In this document: positions 35,204 to 43,553 of the stretch, piece by piece
Numbering within the stretch: position 1 is the first letter of the stretch
How the letters are laid out: each line of letters begins with the position of its first letter
NCBI GenBank assembly: GCA_050288105.1
Contig: JBNKDE010000018.1
Coordinates: forward strand, 1 to 64,000
Source of the DNA: JACNJF01 sp050288105
Lineage (GTDB): Bacteria > Pseudomonadota > Gammaproteobacteria > GCA-001735895
DNA length: 64,000 nt
Direction: 5' to 3'
The notes under the pieces: generated by a model
Database searches by the model: none
Seen by the model: only the letters and a program-made list of their open reading frames with translations
What the model was told of the DNA's origin: nothing
Made by a program: the position numbers and the translations under genes

Positions 35204-36091
35204 ATGACGACTAACGAAAGTTATTTTATCCCGGAGCCAAGTCGCTGGCCGATAATTTCAGCGAGTGGTGTGTTTGTTCTGCTGTTTGGCTTTATTCTGT
35301 GGATCAATGGCGTTGGTGCTGGATCTATGATTACAGTCGCAGGTCTGTTGATGGTCGCTTATATCTTTTTCGGCTGGTTTGGCGCGGTCATTGATGAAAA
35401 TCTCAAGGGGAATTATGGTGCCCAGGTCAGCACTTCTTTTCGCCAGGGAATGTTCTGGTTTATTACCTCAGAAGTATTTTTCTTTATCACCTTTTTCGCC
35501 TGCCTTTACTACTTCAGGAATATCGCGCTGCCTTATTTGTCGGGTGATGGACATCTGGGTACATCCAAAATTCTGTGGAATGGATTTGAAAATGTGTGGC
35601 CTTTGATCAATTTACCCGGTGAAACCAATATTGTCAGTGGTACGACCTATACCCCACCCAAGGAGGCGATGGGTGCGGCAGGGATTCCGCTCTGGAATAC
35701 CATTATCCTGCTATCTTCAGGCGGCACCCTGACATGGGCGCACTGGGGGCTGAAAAAAGATAATAAAAACCAGCTGGTTCTAGGATTGGTAGTGACTGTG
35801 CTGCTGGGTTTACTGTTCTTCAGCCTGCAGGCTTACGAGTATATGCATGCCTATACTGAAATGGATCTGAAGCTAACGTCCGGTATCTATGGCTCAACAT
35901 TTTATATGTTGACCGGGTTTCATGGATTTCATGTGACCGTGGGTACCATTATGCTGATTGTGGTTACCATTCGATCCATGAAAAATCATTTTACAGAAGA
36001 AAACCATTTTGCCTTTGAAGCAGTAGCCTGGTACTGGCACTTTGTTGACGTGGTGTGGATAGGGCTTTATTTCTTTGTTTACTGGTTATAG
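35204..36091 (+). CDS. coxC: Cytochrome c oxidase subunit III
   Basis: 295 residues, seven transmembrane helices, structural subunit of the aa3 oxidase. The family motifs S-E-V-F-F-F near residue 88 and the terminal W-Y-W-H-F-V-D-V-V-W-I motif near 276-286 are visible. A GAGGAAAG ribosome binding site precedes the ATG. Confidence 0.97.
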   Translation: MTTNESYFIPEPSRWPIISASGVFVLLFGFILWINGVGAGSMITVAGLLMVAYIFFGWFGAVIDENLKGNYGAQVSTSFRQGMFWFITSEVFFFITFFACLYYFRNIALPYLSGDGHLGTSKILWNGFENVWPLINLPGETNIVSGTTYTPPKEAMGAAGIPLWNTIILLSSGGTLTWAHWGLKKDNKNQLVLGLVVTVLLGLLFFSLQAYEYMHAYTEMDLKLTSGIYGSTFYMLTGFHGFHVTVGTIMLIVVTIRSMKNHFTEENHFAFEAVAWYWHFVDVVWIGLYFFVYWL

Positions 36092-36112
36092 AGGCTGAAA
36101 GATTCAGGTTAG

Positions 36113-36141
36113 AGCGCTTGATGTCCATCAGGCGCTTTTTC
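36113..36141 (+). terminator. Rho-independent terminator after coxC
   Basis: Arms 36113-36123 and 36126-36136 pair with one G-T; opening the innermost pair leaves a 4-nt loop. A run of five T follows. It lies 22 bp after the coxC stop and before the convergent DUF2909 gene. Confidence 0.8.
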
Positions 36142-36149
36142 TATTTTGA

Positions 36150-36350
36150 TTAAAACTGATTCGGTTGCAGGTTTCCGGTAAAGTAACCGATCAGGAGCAA
36201 ACAGATCAGGCAGACAGAAAGCGCAACACGGATGGTCAGGGAAGTTACAATTCGGTTAGTTTTTCCATTGTCTTTGGCGAGGAATATGACGCCACTGAAT
36301 AGACTGACCAGAATCAGTAACAGGTTAATGATGATTAGGGTCTTAAACAT
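36150..36350 (-). CDS. DUF2909 twin transmembrane protein
   Basis: 66 residues from M-F-K-T-L-I, with two transmembrane helices (about 3-23 and 38-58) joined by a short basic loop. It matches the DUF2909 family commonly found between coxC and SURF1, on the opposite strand as here. In-frame starts at 36383 and 36413 would add unconserved residues; no candidate has a clear ribosome binding site. The function is unknown but probably tied to the oxidase. Confidence 0.8.
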   Translation of the reverse strand: MFKTLIIINLLLILVSLFSGVIFLAKDNGKTNRIVTSLTIRVALSVCLICLLLIGYFTGNLQPNQF

Positions 36351-36422
36351 AAAAATCTGTGCGGGTGTTGATGGATTGCTCATTTTAACATAACTGGTAG
36401 CTGCAGGTTGCAATGAGTAAGC

Positions 36423-37148
36423 ATGAAGTACCGATTAAGATTTAACCCCTGGATGTTTTTATTGTCAGCAGTTTTTTTTGCTGTATTTATTGCGCTAGCC
36501 GTATGGCAGGTTAACCGGGTATTTGAAAAACAACAGATACAGCAGGAAATCGCCAGTGCGAATCTGGGCGCCCCATTGATTTTGCAGGCTGCGCAGGACG
36601 AACAGCAGCTATTAACGCATCTGCATTATAAGGCGCGAGCAAAGGGCCATTTTTTAACTGAGCAGTGTTTCTATGTTGAAAATGTCATATTCAAGGGAAG
36701 CCCAGGGCTATACGTGTATTGCCCTTTTCGTATGGAAAAGGACTCCAGGATGCTACTGGTTAATATGGGCTGGATGAAGGAACCCCAGTTGCGGTTGCAG
36801 TTGCCAGCTTATGAGGTTGATAAAAACAACCTGAGTATCGAAGGCGTATTGGCGAAGCCTAGATCTAAACCCGTAGTGACCTCGGGTATTGAGAAGCCTA
36901 ATATAGAGCTGGAAAATCTATGGGCTTATTTTGATTTTGACAGTTTGCGCCAGCAGACTGGATATGATTTTTATCCTGTAGAGTTTCAGCTGAGCTCTGA
37001 TCTGGATAAAGTGTTGCAGAGAGACTGGCCTGAGTTTGAAGCGAAAATTGGTATGCATATTGGTTATGCAATTCACTGGGCAGTGTTCGCTCTGGTCACT
37101 CTGGGACTATTTATAAAGTTTAATGTGGAAAAAACCGAACAAGAATGA
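36423..37148 (+). CDS. SURF1 family cytochrome oxidase assembly protein
   Basis: 241 residues with an N-terminal (about 10-30) and a C-terminal (about 206-226) transmembrane helix and a periplasmic domain between them. Family words include W-Q-x-x-R near residue 28, V-x-N-M-G-W near 118 and the C-terminal H-x-x-Y-A-x-x-W near 212-219. SURF1 proteins assist heme a insertion. The gene overlaps the next by 4 bp. Confidence 0.93.
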   Translation: MKYRLRFNPWMFLLSAVFFAVFIALAVWQVNRVFEKQQIQQEIASANLGAPLILQAAQDEQQLLTHLHYKARAKGHFLTEQCFYVENVIFKGSPGLYVYCPFRMEKDSRMLLVNMGWMKEPQLRLQLPAYEVDKNNLSIEGVLAKPRSKPVVTSGIEKPNIELENLWAYFDFDSLRQQTGYDFYPVEFQLSSDLDKVLQRDWPEFEAKIGMHIGYAIHWAVFALVTLGLFIKFNVEKTEQE

Positions 37149-37753
37149 CTGAGCAGGCAAAAAAGACGAGTTACATGCCGTTATGGATACTAATCGCACT
37201 ATGTGGGTTTCCGTACATAATCGGCACATTGTATTTTCAGTACCGGGAGGTGTTGCCCGAGACCGATACAACGAACTACGGTAGCCTGATTACCCCGGTG
37301 AGGGAAGTGAGTGATATTAATCTGACGATGTCGGATGGCACTGAAAAGTCGATTACCGACTATCGAAAAAAATGGCTTATGCTGTATGTGCTGGACGCTG
37401 AATGTGGCGAAGATTGCCAGAAAAATATCTATTTTATGCGCCAGGTACGTAAAGCAATGGCTGATGATCGCTATCGGATAAATCGCTTGCTGGTGCTGGA
37501 TAAAAAGGACTTGCTAACCGATGATTTAAAGCGGTTTATGATGGATTATGAAGGCATGGATATCGCTACGGTTAATACGGCATCTAAGGCACATTTTTAT
37601 GCTACGTTGCAGGATAGTAGCGGCAGTATCTTCAGAAGAATTATGCTGATCGATCCAGTAGGCAACTATATGATGGAGTATGAACCTGAGCCGGATCCAG
37701 AACTGGTCCTGAAAGACATCAAAAAATTGTTAACTATCTCCAGAATTGGCTAA
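37145..37753 (+). CDS. Membrane-anchored thioredoxin-fold protein of the cox cluster
   Basis: 202 residues with one N-terminal transmembrane helix (about 12-32) and a periplasmic SCO/thioredoxin-like domain with a C-G-E-D-C motif near residues 98-102. Proteins at this position in Pseudomonas-type cox clusters are unnamed. The Cys pair could handle copper or disulfides, perhaps substituting for the missing canonical SCO protein; that is inference. It overlaps SURF1 by 4 bp and is followed 18 bp later by ctaB. Confidence 0.8.
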   Translation: MTEQAKKTSYMPLWILIALCGFPYIIGTLYFQYREVLPETDTTNYGSLITPVREVSDINLTMSDGTEKSITDYRKKWLMLYVLDAECGEDCQKNIYFMRQVRKAMADDRYRINRLLVLDKKDLLTDDLKRFMMDYEGMDIATVNTASKAHFYATLQDSSGSIFRRIMLIDPVGNYMMEYEPEPDPELVLKDIKKLLTISRIG

Positions 37754-37771
37754 ATAGCCCAGAGGCAGATT

Positions 37772-38692
37772 ATGCTATTGAACAAGGTAAAAGAAAGTAC
37801 GCAGTATTTCCCGCATATACGAGATTATTATCGTCTGTGTAAGCCCAAGGTGGTTTACCTGATTCTATTTACCGCGGCCGCTGGTATGTTGCTTTCCAGC
37901 CCTACTATGGTTGGTATCGATACGCTATTCTTTGGGTTATTAGGCATTGGTTTAGGAGCGGCATCTGGCGCTGCGATTAATCATTGGGTTGATCAGCGTA
38001 TTGATGTGATTATGGCTCGCACGCGTAATCGTCCACTACCACAGGGCAACATCAGTTCGCGTTCTGCGTTGATTTTCGCGATCAGCCTGGGCGTGCTTTC
38101 AATGGTTGTGCTGATTGCGTTTGTGAACGTGATGACGGCTGTGCTGACATTCATAGCCTTAAATGGTTATGCCGTGGTTTATACGATGTTTCTGAAGCAT
38201 TCCACGCCGCACAATATTGTACTGGGTGGCGCTGCTGGTGCGGCACCTCCCGTATTAGGCTGGACTGCTGTTACCAACGAGCTAACGGTGGATGCCCTAC
38301 TGCTTTTCCTGATTATATTTATCTGGACTCCGCCACATTTCTGGGCCCTGGCTATTAAGCGCCGTGAAGAATATCGTGCTGCTGGCGTACCTATGCTACC
38401 GGTGACTCATGGTGTTGCTTTCACCAAATTGCACATAGTGCTGTATACGCTGATGCTGCTGGTGGTGACTCTGCTGCCTTTTGTAACCCAAATGAGCGGA
38501 TACCTGTATCTGGCGGGTGCGGTTGGACTGGGCGTAGGCTTTATCTACTACGCAATCAAGCTGTACTGTTGTGAATCAGATGAATACGCGATGAAAACTT
38601 TCGCGTATTCGATATTTTATTTGAGCGCCCTGTTTGCGATATTAATTACTGATCATTACCTGCGGGAAATTATTCGCGCTTATTTTCTGTAA
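37772..38692 (+). CDS. ctaB: Protoheme IX farnesyltransferase (heme O synthase)
   Basis: Converts heme b to heme o for the oxidase. The protein has 306 residues, about nine transmembrane helices and prenyltransferase Asp-rich motifs: N-H-W-V-D-Q-R-I-D near residue 70 and Y-T-M-F-L-K near 140. Heme A synthase (ctaA), which usually lies immediately upstream in this cluster type, is absent. The gene overlaps the convergent heme-copper oxidase-like gene by 13 bp. Confidence 0.95.
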   Translation: MLLNKVKESTQYFPHIRDYYRLCKPKVVYLILFTAAAGMLLSSPTMVGIDTLFFGLLGIGLGAASGAAINHWVDQRIDVIMARTRNRPLPQGNISSRSALIFAISLGVLSMVVLIAFVNVMTAVLTFIALNGYAVVYTMFLKHSTPHNIVLGGAAGAAPPVLGWTAVTNELTVDALLLFLIIFIWTPPHFWALAIKRREEYRAAGVPMLPVTHGVAFTKLHIVLYTLMLLVVTLLPFVTQMSGYLYLAGAVGLGVGFIYYAIKLYCCESDEYAMKTFAYSIFYLSALFAILITDHYLREIIRAYFL

Positions 38693-40020
38693 ATTGATCG
38701 TAATACAATCACCAGAAATACTACTCCGCCAATAATGGCGATAAGACCACCCAGGCCCATGAGTCCCATACCGGCTTTCTGTGCCAGGGAGTCCAGCCCC
38801 TGCGCTGCCCCCGCTGTCTTACGCTGAACGCCATAACCACCGGACCAGGCGAGGCCGATAATATGCATCATTTGGCCGCTGGCATAGATAATGGGTTGCG
38901 CGTTAGCCCATTTCCCCTGTGGAGCTCTGTAGCCAAAAACGGGTAGTAGTAGAAATGACATACCCATAAACGCCAGGGTAACACCTACAATAGAGCCATG
39001 ATAATGAGCGGGTATTACGACATTCACCCCTTCAATCATAAACCCAAGAACGCCGCCACTGGCAAAAAGTACCACAGAGCTGATAAAGGCGATTCTTAAT
39101 GGTTTCTGTTCAGCGCTAACTGGGGCACGGTTAAAAATTTTAACCGCAATAATGATCCCGAGAGGTAAGCTAGCCAGACCGCCAAAACGCATGAGCTCGG
39201 TAAAGCTGACCCTGTGTTCCGGCGACAACACAGGAAAGCTTAGATAGATCACAGGAGAAGCCAGTACCGGCAGGAAGCATAACAGGAACAGAATAATATA
39301 GTGCCAGAGCTTGAACGGATAAGTTGCCCCTGAAGCGGAGCTGAGCCAGAGCCAGCTCACCAGTAAGAGAATGGTGTGTGAAAATTGCAGCGTATGACCA
39401 CTACCCCAGAACAGGTATTCATAGTAGCTTTGTATGTTGTCCAGAGCAGGTAGCTCGAGGTAGGAGTAAAGCTGGGCAAGCATCGTGATGGTTAATGTGA
39501 GTACGCTGAGCAAAATCGCAAACCTGATAATTCCAGCAGCAGAACCAGTGTCGGGCAGGGTGTTAAAAATGAGTGAGCGCAGGGTGATAATACTAATACC
39601 AGCGCCAACGGAGATTAGTCCATACAAAAACAGCTGATCATTCAGTACTGGGATGTAATTGTTAATGATGGGGTGCGCCTGCCCGGAAAAAGGTGTCGCA
39701 ATGATTAATATCGTACCGGTTAATGCCAGTAGTAACGCGAGTTTATCCAGCAAAGCGGCGGGTTTTTGATTGTTTAAGCTAAAGAAAACCGCAGTAAAGG
39801 AAATAAACCAGATCAAAACGGACAGGTCGACATGTACCACCAGTGCCGTATGAAAAAAATCAATCCAGGGTATGAAATCTGATATAGCAGGTGTTCGTGA
39901 CAGAACAAGTAGCAGCGAGAATATTCCGGATGCGATCAGGGAAAAAATACCAAGGAAAAACCAGCCCCTGGAAACTTTAATTTGCGCAGCAGTAAATTGA
40001 TCTAGATAGAAGGAATTCAA
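38680..40020 (-). CDS. Divergent heme-copper oxidase subunit I-like membrane protein
   Basis: 446 residues with about 12 transmembrane helices. Heme-copper oxidase subunit I landmarks are recognisable: F-F-H-x5-V-H-V-D-L-S-V-L-I-W near residue 50-65 (low-spin heme His), W-G-S-G-H-T-L-Q-F near 206-214 (helix VI His) and A-H-Y-H-G near 346 (helix X His pair). The helix VII His-His of canonical CuB sites appears as E-H near 267, so the metal site may be altered. It lacks a partner subunit II gene. It could be an oxidase, a nitric oxide reductase relative or a heme-handling protein; the call as family member is sound, the activity is not known. Confidence 0.75.
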   Translation of the reverse strand: MNSFYLDQFTAAQIKVSRGWFFLGIFSLIASGIFSLLLVLSRTPAISDFIPWIDFFHTALVVHVDLSVLIWFISFTAVFFSLNNQKPAALLDKLALLLALTGTILIIATPFSGQAHPIINNYIPVLNDQLFLYGLISVGAGISIITLRSLIFNTLPDTGSAAGIIRFAILLSVLTLTITMLAQLYSYLELPALDNIQSYYEYLFWGSGHTLQFSHTILLLVSWLWLSSASGATYPFKLWHYIILFLLCFLPVLASPVIYLSFPVLSPEHRVSFTELMRFGGLASLPLGIIIAVKIFNRAPVSAEQKPLRIAFISSVVLFASGGVLGFMIEGVNVVIPAHYHGSIVGVTLAFMGMSFLLLPVFGYRAPQGKWANAQPIIYASGQMMHIIGLAWSGGYGVQRKTAGAAQGLDSLAQKAGMGLMGLGGLIAIIGGVVFLVIVLRSIYRK

Positions 40021-40039
40021 GGTGTCCCCGCAGGCAATA

Positions 40040-40075
40040 CAAAAAATTCCGGCAATGATAAATCATTACCGGAAT
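40040..40075 (-). terminator. Rho-independent terminator of rpoH
   Basis: A 14-bp stem with one mismatch (40046-40059 and 40062-40075), followed on the minus strand by six T. It lies 18 bp beyond the rpoH stop. Confidence 0.85.
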
Positions 40076-40093
40076 ATGTAGTAGGGACAGATG

Positions 40094-40960
40094 TTACTGA
40101 AAACTGGATTTAATGTGTTTAAATGCGTTCGCTTCAATCTGTCGGATGCGTTCCGCTGAAACACCGTACTCATCAGCCAGTTCATGCAATGTTGCCTTGT
40201 CATCGTTGAGCCAGCGTCGGGCAACAATGTCGCGGCTTCTATCATCCAGCTCTTCCAGTGCAGACATCAGCTGGTCTGTGTCATGTTGCTGACTATCCTT
40301 GTGCTCTAGCAGGAGTTCAGGGCCAGGAGCAGGAGATGCCAGCGTGAGTGAAGGCGATGTATAAGCATAGTCATCATCGTCATCGATATTCAGATCAAAG
40401 GCCATGTCCTGATTGTTCAGGCGGTTTTCCATCTCCAGTACATTTTCAGGTGTGACACCTAATGTATTGGCGACATCCAGAACCTCTTCATGCTTAAACC
40501 AGCCAAGACGTTTTTTCTGGCTGCGCAATTTAAAGAACAGTTTGCGCTGCGCCTTGGTTGTTGCGACTTTAACAATGCGCCAGTTTTTAAGAATAAACTC
40601 GTGGATTTCTGCTTTGATCCAGTGCACAGCAAAAGAAACCAGGCGTACCCCGACGTCAGGGTCAAAGCGTTTTACTGCTTTCATCAGGCCAATATTGCCT
40701 TCCTGGATCAGGTCGGCGAGTGCCAGGCCGTAGCCAGCATAATTGTTAGCAATCTTGATAACAAAACGTAAATGGGGCAGTACCAGGCTTTGTGCAGCAG
40801 AAATATCACCAGTTTGCTGAAATCTCTCAGCCAGGTCATATTCCTGTTCGGCCGTCAGTAAAGGGATACTGTGCGTTGCAGATATATAAGCTTCCAGACT
40901 GGAAGCAGTACCTGTAAGTACTGGTAACGTATTCATGGAAGTAGCTAGTTGTTGTCCCAT
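40094..40960 (-). CDS. rpoH: Heat-shock sigma factor RpoH (sigma-32)
   Basis: 288 residues. Region 2 (D-L-I-Q-E-G-N-I-G-L-M-K-A-V near residues 83-96) is followed by the RpoH box Q-R-K-L-F-F-K-L-R near 138-146, which distinguishes sigma-32 from sigma-70, and a region 4 helix-turn-helix ending in R-I-R-Q-I-E. The ATG follows AGGAG. In E. coli rpoH lies next to ftsYEX; here 6 kb of other genes separate them. A CIRCE operator overlaps the leader, so repression by HrcA is likely. Confidence 0.97.
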   Translation of the reverse strand: MGQQLATSMNTLPVLTGTASSLEAYISATHSIPLLTAEQEYDLAERFQQTGDISAAQSLVLPHLRFVIKIANNYAGYGLALADLIQEGNIGLMKAVKRFDPDVGVRLVSFAVHWIKAEIHEFILKNWRIVKVATTKAQRKLFFKLRSQKKRLGWFKHEEVLDVANTLGVTPENVLEMENRLNNQDMAFDLNIDDDDDYAYTSPSLTLASPAPGPELLLEHKDSQQHDTDQLMSALEELDDRSRDIVARRWLNDDKATLHELADEYGVSAERIRQIEANAFKHIKSSFQ

Positions 40961-40979
40961 AATCTCCTCACAATTAAGT

Positions 40980-41006
40980 TTAGCACTCGGCTAAACTGAG
41001 TGCTAA
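40980..41006. promoter_or_regulatory. Perfect CIRCE operator (HrcA-binding site) upstream of rpoH
   Basis: TTAGCACTC (40980-40988), a 9-bp spacer and GAGTGCTAA (40998-41006) match the CIRCE consensus with no mismatch. The site ends 19 bp before the rpoH ATG. A TAATAT hexamer (41007-41012 on the minus strand) abuts it and could be the -10 box, so HrcA would block initiation. HrcA itself is not in the window. Confidence 0.9.
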
Positions 41007-41012
41007 ATATTA

Positions 41013-41657
41013 GAGCATACTTAGAGGCTTGAGTTCAACTGAAGTTAAAAAAAGTGTGAACCAGAATATGTGATTCACTATGTATAGCTGAACAGCCCAG
41101 CCAGCTGCGTTTTAACGATCGATTTATCGATGCTGAAGATGAGACCTCAAGTTACAGCTAAAGGTTTCATTTGTGCTGTTGTTGATCGAGTTCCTGCGTC
41201 TGGATCTTTATTAGATGCATTAATTAAAGTTAGTATGTATAACTAATAATATTAATTAGATTAATGATAACTAAAAGGTCTATATTTAACATATTTATCT
41301 AATAAAAATAAACTAAATAGGTGGATGTCTATATTATTAGTAAAATTTATTATAAATTATTTAACTCATTGAATATAAATGGAATATATATTTTCTGCAT
41401 TGTGTTTTATAAATACTTCAAGGCTTTATTGCTAATCTGAAAATAGATTTAAAACAAAAATAATACAAAAATAAGAATAAAATGCAATAATTGTGCAATA
41501 GTTATAAGTTGTAATTAAAATTCTCTCAAATTAACATGTTCCTTATATCAACTAACTTGTTACTAAGTTGATGTTTTGGGTTGGTGATCCGTCTCTAATC
41601 CTAAGAATATCAAGGGGGGAATACCCTCAAATAAATAACTCTTTGAGGAATAGACAT
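41013..41657. other. Long AT-rich intergenic region between rpoH and the porin gene
   Basis: About 645 bp with no gene. The stretch from about 41220 to 41540 is extremely AT-rich. A 7-bp inverted repeat (ATCAACT / AGTTGAT, 41547-41572) lies 85 bp before the porin ATG and could be an operator or a leader hairpin. An in-frame ATG at 41568 would extend the porin by 30 residues of non-signal-peptide sequence and is rejected. The size and composition suggest complex regulation or a long leader. Confidence 0.5.
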
Positions 41658-42839
41658 ATGAAAATACATAAAGGTGAGGAAAGCGTGCGCAGTATGGCAT
41701 CCAGCAAAGGTAGAAATGTCGCTATTGCGGGTATGCTTTCGATGTTTGCCTGTGTAGGGCAGGTAAGTGCGGCAGAGGATGCTGGTATTAAGGTATATGG
41801 GAATCTCGATACGGGCATAGAGCATCTGACCAATGTCGGTGCAGGCAAGGATAGCGTGACACGTATCCCTGGAATTACTGGGACTATGGCTTCAAGACTT
41901 GGATTCAAGGTGAGTAAGGATGTTGGGGATGGTTATCAGGCTTTTGCAACTATGGAGCTGGGCGTGAGCCCGGATGATGGTACGCTGAGACAGGGGGGGC
42001 GCATCTTTGGTCGTCAGTTGAATTTTGGACTCAAGACTCCGGCTGGGAAATTTACCATAGGTCGTCAATACTCTCCTTTTCTGTTTGCTACCGGAGATTT
42101 AATGGGGCCCAATATCTATGCACTGGGGTCTCTTGATGCTTATCTGCCGAATGCTCGCATGGATAATTCGGTTTCCTGGAGTAATAAACTGGGTGAAAAC
42201 CTGTCTGCTGCTGTTGCCTATTCATTTGGTTATGAAACTACCAATGCTGTGCCGGCATCCGGTACCTGTTCTGGAGAAGATACCCAGGCTGGTGAATCTT
42301 CAGCCTGTAGACAGCTGGCCGCAATGGTCAAGTATAAAGGGGATGGTTTTAGCATTGCTGCTGGTATTGACAAGCAAAATGGTGGTACCGGTTCTAGCGC
42401 CTATTTCTTTGATGGGGTGTTGCCTCCAATTTCTATGGCCGACTCAGGTGATACGGATACCAGAACCACAATTTCAGGAAGTTTTAAAATCGGTGAAACC
42501 GTTGTGGGGGTGGGAGTGCTGAATCGAAAAGTCGATACTACAGTTAAAACTGTAAAATCCGACACTATTCATGTGTCCCTAAAGCATCAGGTAACGCCTA
42601 AAACTACGATAAATGCTGGCGTTTATAGCATTACCAATGACGACAATGATACCGATGCAACCCTGGTAGTGGTTCGTGCACTGTATAACATTGATAAGGG
42701 TGTGGATTGGTATGCGCAGGTAGGCAATATCAGTAATGGTGATAATTCGGCTTATGCACTGTCTCCTGGTGCAACCACTGGCCCAGCCAAAGGTGAAAGC
42801 CAGACCGGAATTATGCTTGGCTTCAGATATATCTACTAA
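41658..42839 (+). CDS. Gram-negative general porin
   Basis: 393 residues from ATG at 41658, preceded by GAGGAA. The signal peptide ends at about V-S-A-A-E-D near residue 41, followed by the porin opening I-K-V-Y-G-N-L-D-T-G. Alternating beta-strands, an F-G-R-Q-L-N-F-G-L-K strand and a G-R-Q-Y loop-3 region fit the 16-stranded trimeric porin family. The C-terminus ends in Tyr rather than the more common Phe. It sits between a long AT-rich leader and a MarR regulator. Confidence 0.88.
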   Translation: MKIHKGEESVRSMASSKGRNVAIAGMLSMFACVGQVSAAEDAGIKVYGNLDTGIEHLTNVGAGKDSVTRIPGITGTMASRLGFKVSKDVGDGYQAFATMELGVSPDDGTLRQGGRIFGRQLNFGLKTPAGKFTIGRQYSPFLFATGDLMGPNIYALGSLDAYLPNARMDNSVSWSNKLGENLSAAVAYSFGYETTNAVPASGTCSGEDTQAGESSACRQLAAMVKYKGDGFSIAAGIDKQNGGTGSSAYFFDGVLPPISMADSGDTDTRTTISGSFKIGETVVGVGVLNRKVDTTVKTVKSDTIHVSLKHQVTPKTTINAGVYSITNDDNDTDATLVVVRALYNIDKGVDWYAQVGNISNGDNSAYALSPGATTGPAKGESQTGIMLGFRYIY

Positions 42840-42882
42840 GTTAATCCTGAACGAAACTGTATTAAGATTTTCAGGGAGATAC

Positions 42883-42910
42883 GGGGCTGACATGATCAGC
42901 CCCTTTTTTT
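42883..42910 (+). terminator. Rho-independent terminator of the porin gene
   Basis: An 8-bp GC-rich stem (GGGGCTGA / TCAGCCCC) with a 5-nt loop is followed by seven T. It lies 43 bp after the porin stop. Confidence 0.92.
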
Positions 42911-43044
42911 GGGTGAAATCCCTAACTGGTGGGTAAAGCGCCTTTGGATACACGTTTCTCAATTTCAGGTGGAGTGGTTTTTTAGACGCTCGTCACTCAC
43001 AATAGTTGGTACGATGTACGTTGCTAGACAGGATCGAGGAAAAG

Positions 43045-43521
43045 ATGCCGGGAACAAACCAGAATAACAGCGCAGTGGCTGATGTAACGCCAAGGGTTTT
43101 CCAGCCAACTGGTGTGGCTTATTTAATTGGCAGGCTGGAGCGGGCGCTATATCGAAAGATGCGCGCCGCAATTTCCCCTCTGGGGGTTACCGTTGGTCAA
43201 TATACTGCACTGTCTGTTTTTGATGCATGTGGCAATATGTCTGCTGCCCAGCTGGCTGAGAGAACCCTGGTATCTCCGCAGGCTGCGAACGAGCTGATTA
43301 AGTCGATGGAATTAGAAGGCTGGATAAAGCGTGAGCCTGATAGAACTCATAAGCGTATTATCCAGATTAGCCTCACTCAGACTGGTAAAGATCTGTTGAG
43401 GCAGTGTGATGAGATAATCGCTGTGATGGAAAATCATATGATGGGAGATCTTGCTGAGGATGAATGTTTGCTCCTCAAACGCCAGTTGCGTGGCATGTTG
43501 AACTCACTGCTGGGGTTCTGA
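43045..43521 (+). CDS. MarR family transcriptional regulator
   Basis: 158 residues from an ATG preceded by GAGGA. A winged helix-turn-helix is visible: S-A-A-Q-L-A-E-R-T-L-V-S-P-Q-A near residues 67-81, followed by the wing D-R-T-H-K-R-I. MarR proteins dimerise and usually repress efflux or catabolic genes in response to small ligands. The target is not evident; the inverted repeat before the porin gene is one possibility. Confidence 0.92.
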   Translation: MPGTNQNNSAVADVTPRVFQPTGVAYLIGRLERALYRKMRAAISPLGVTVGQYTALSVFDACGNMSAAQLAERTLVSPQAANELIKSMELEGWIKREPDRTHKRIIQISLTQTGKDLLRQCDEIIAVMENHMMGDLAEDECLLLKRQLRGMLNSLLGF

Positions 43522-43553
43522 ATTCAACCTGACTGATCAGGAGCTTAGCTTGA

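Noticed and set aside
43006..43044. Upstream TTG start for the MarR gene
   Set aside because: The ATG at 43045 has a good GAGGA ribosome binding site and begins near the family alignment.
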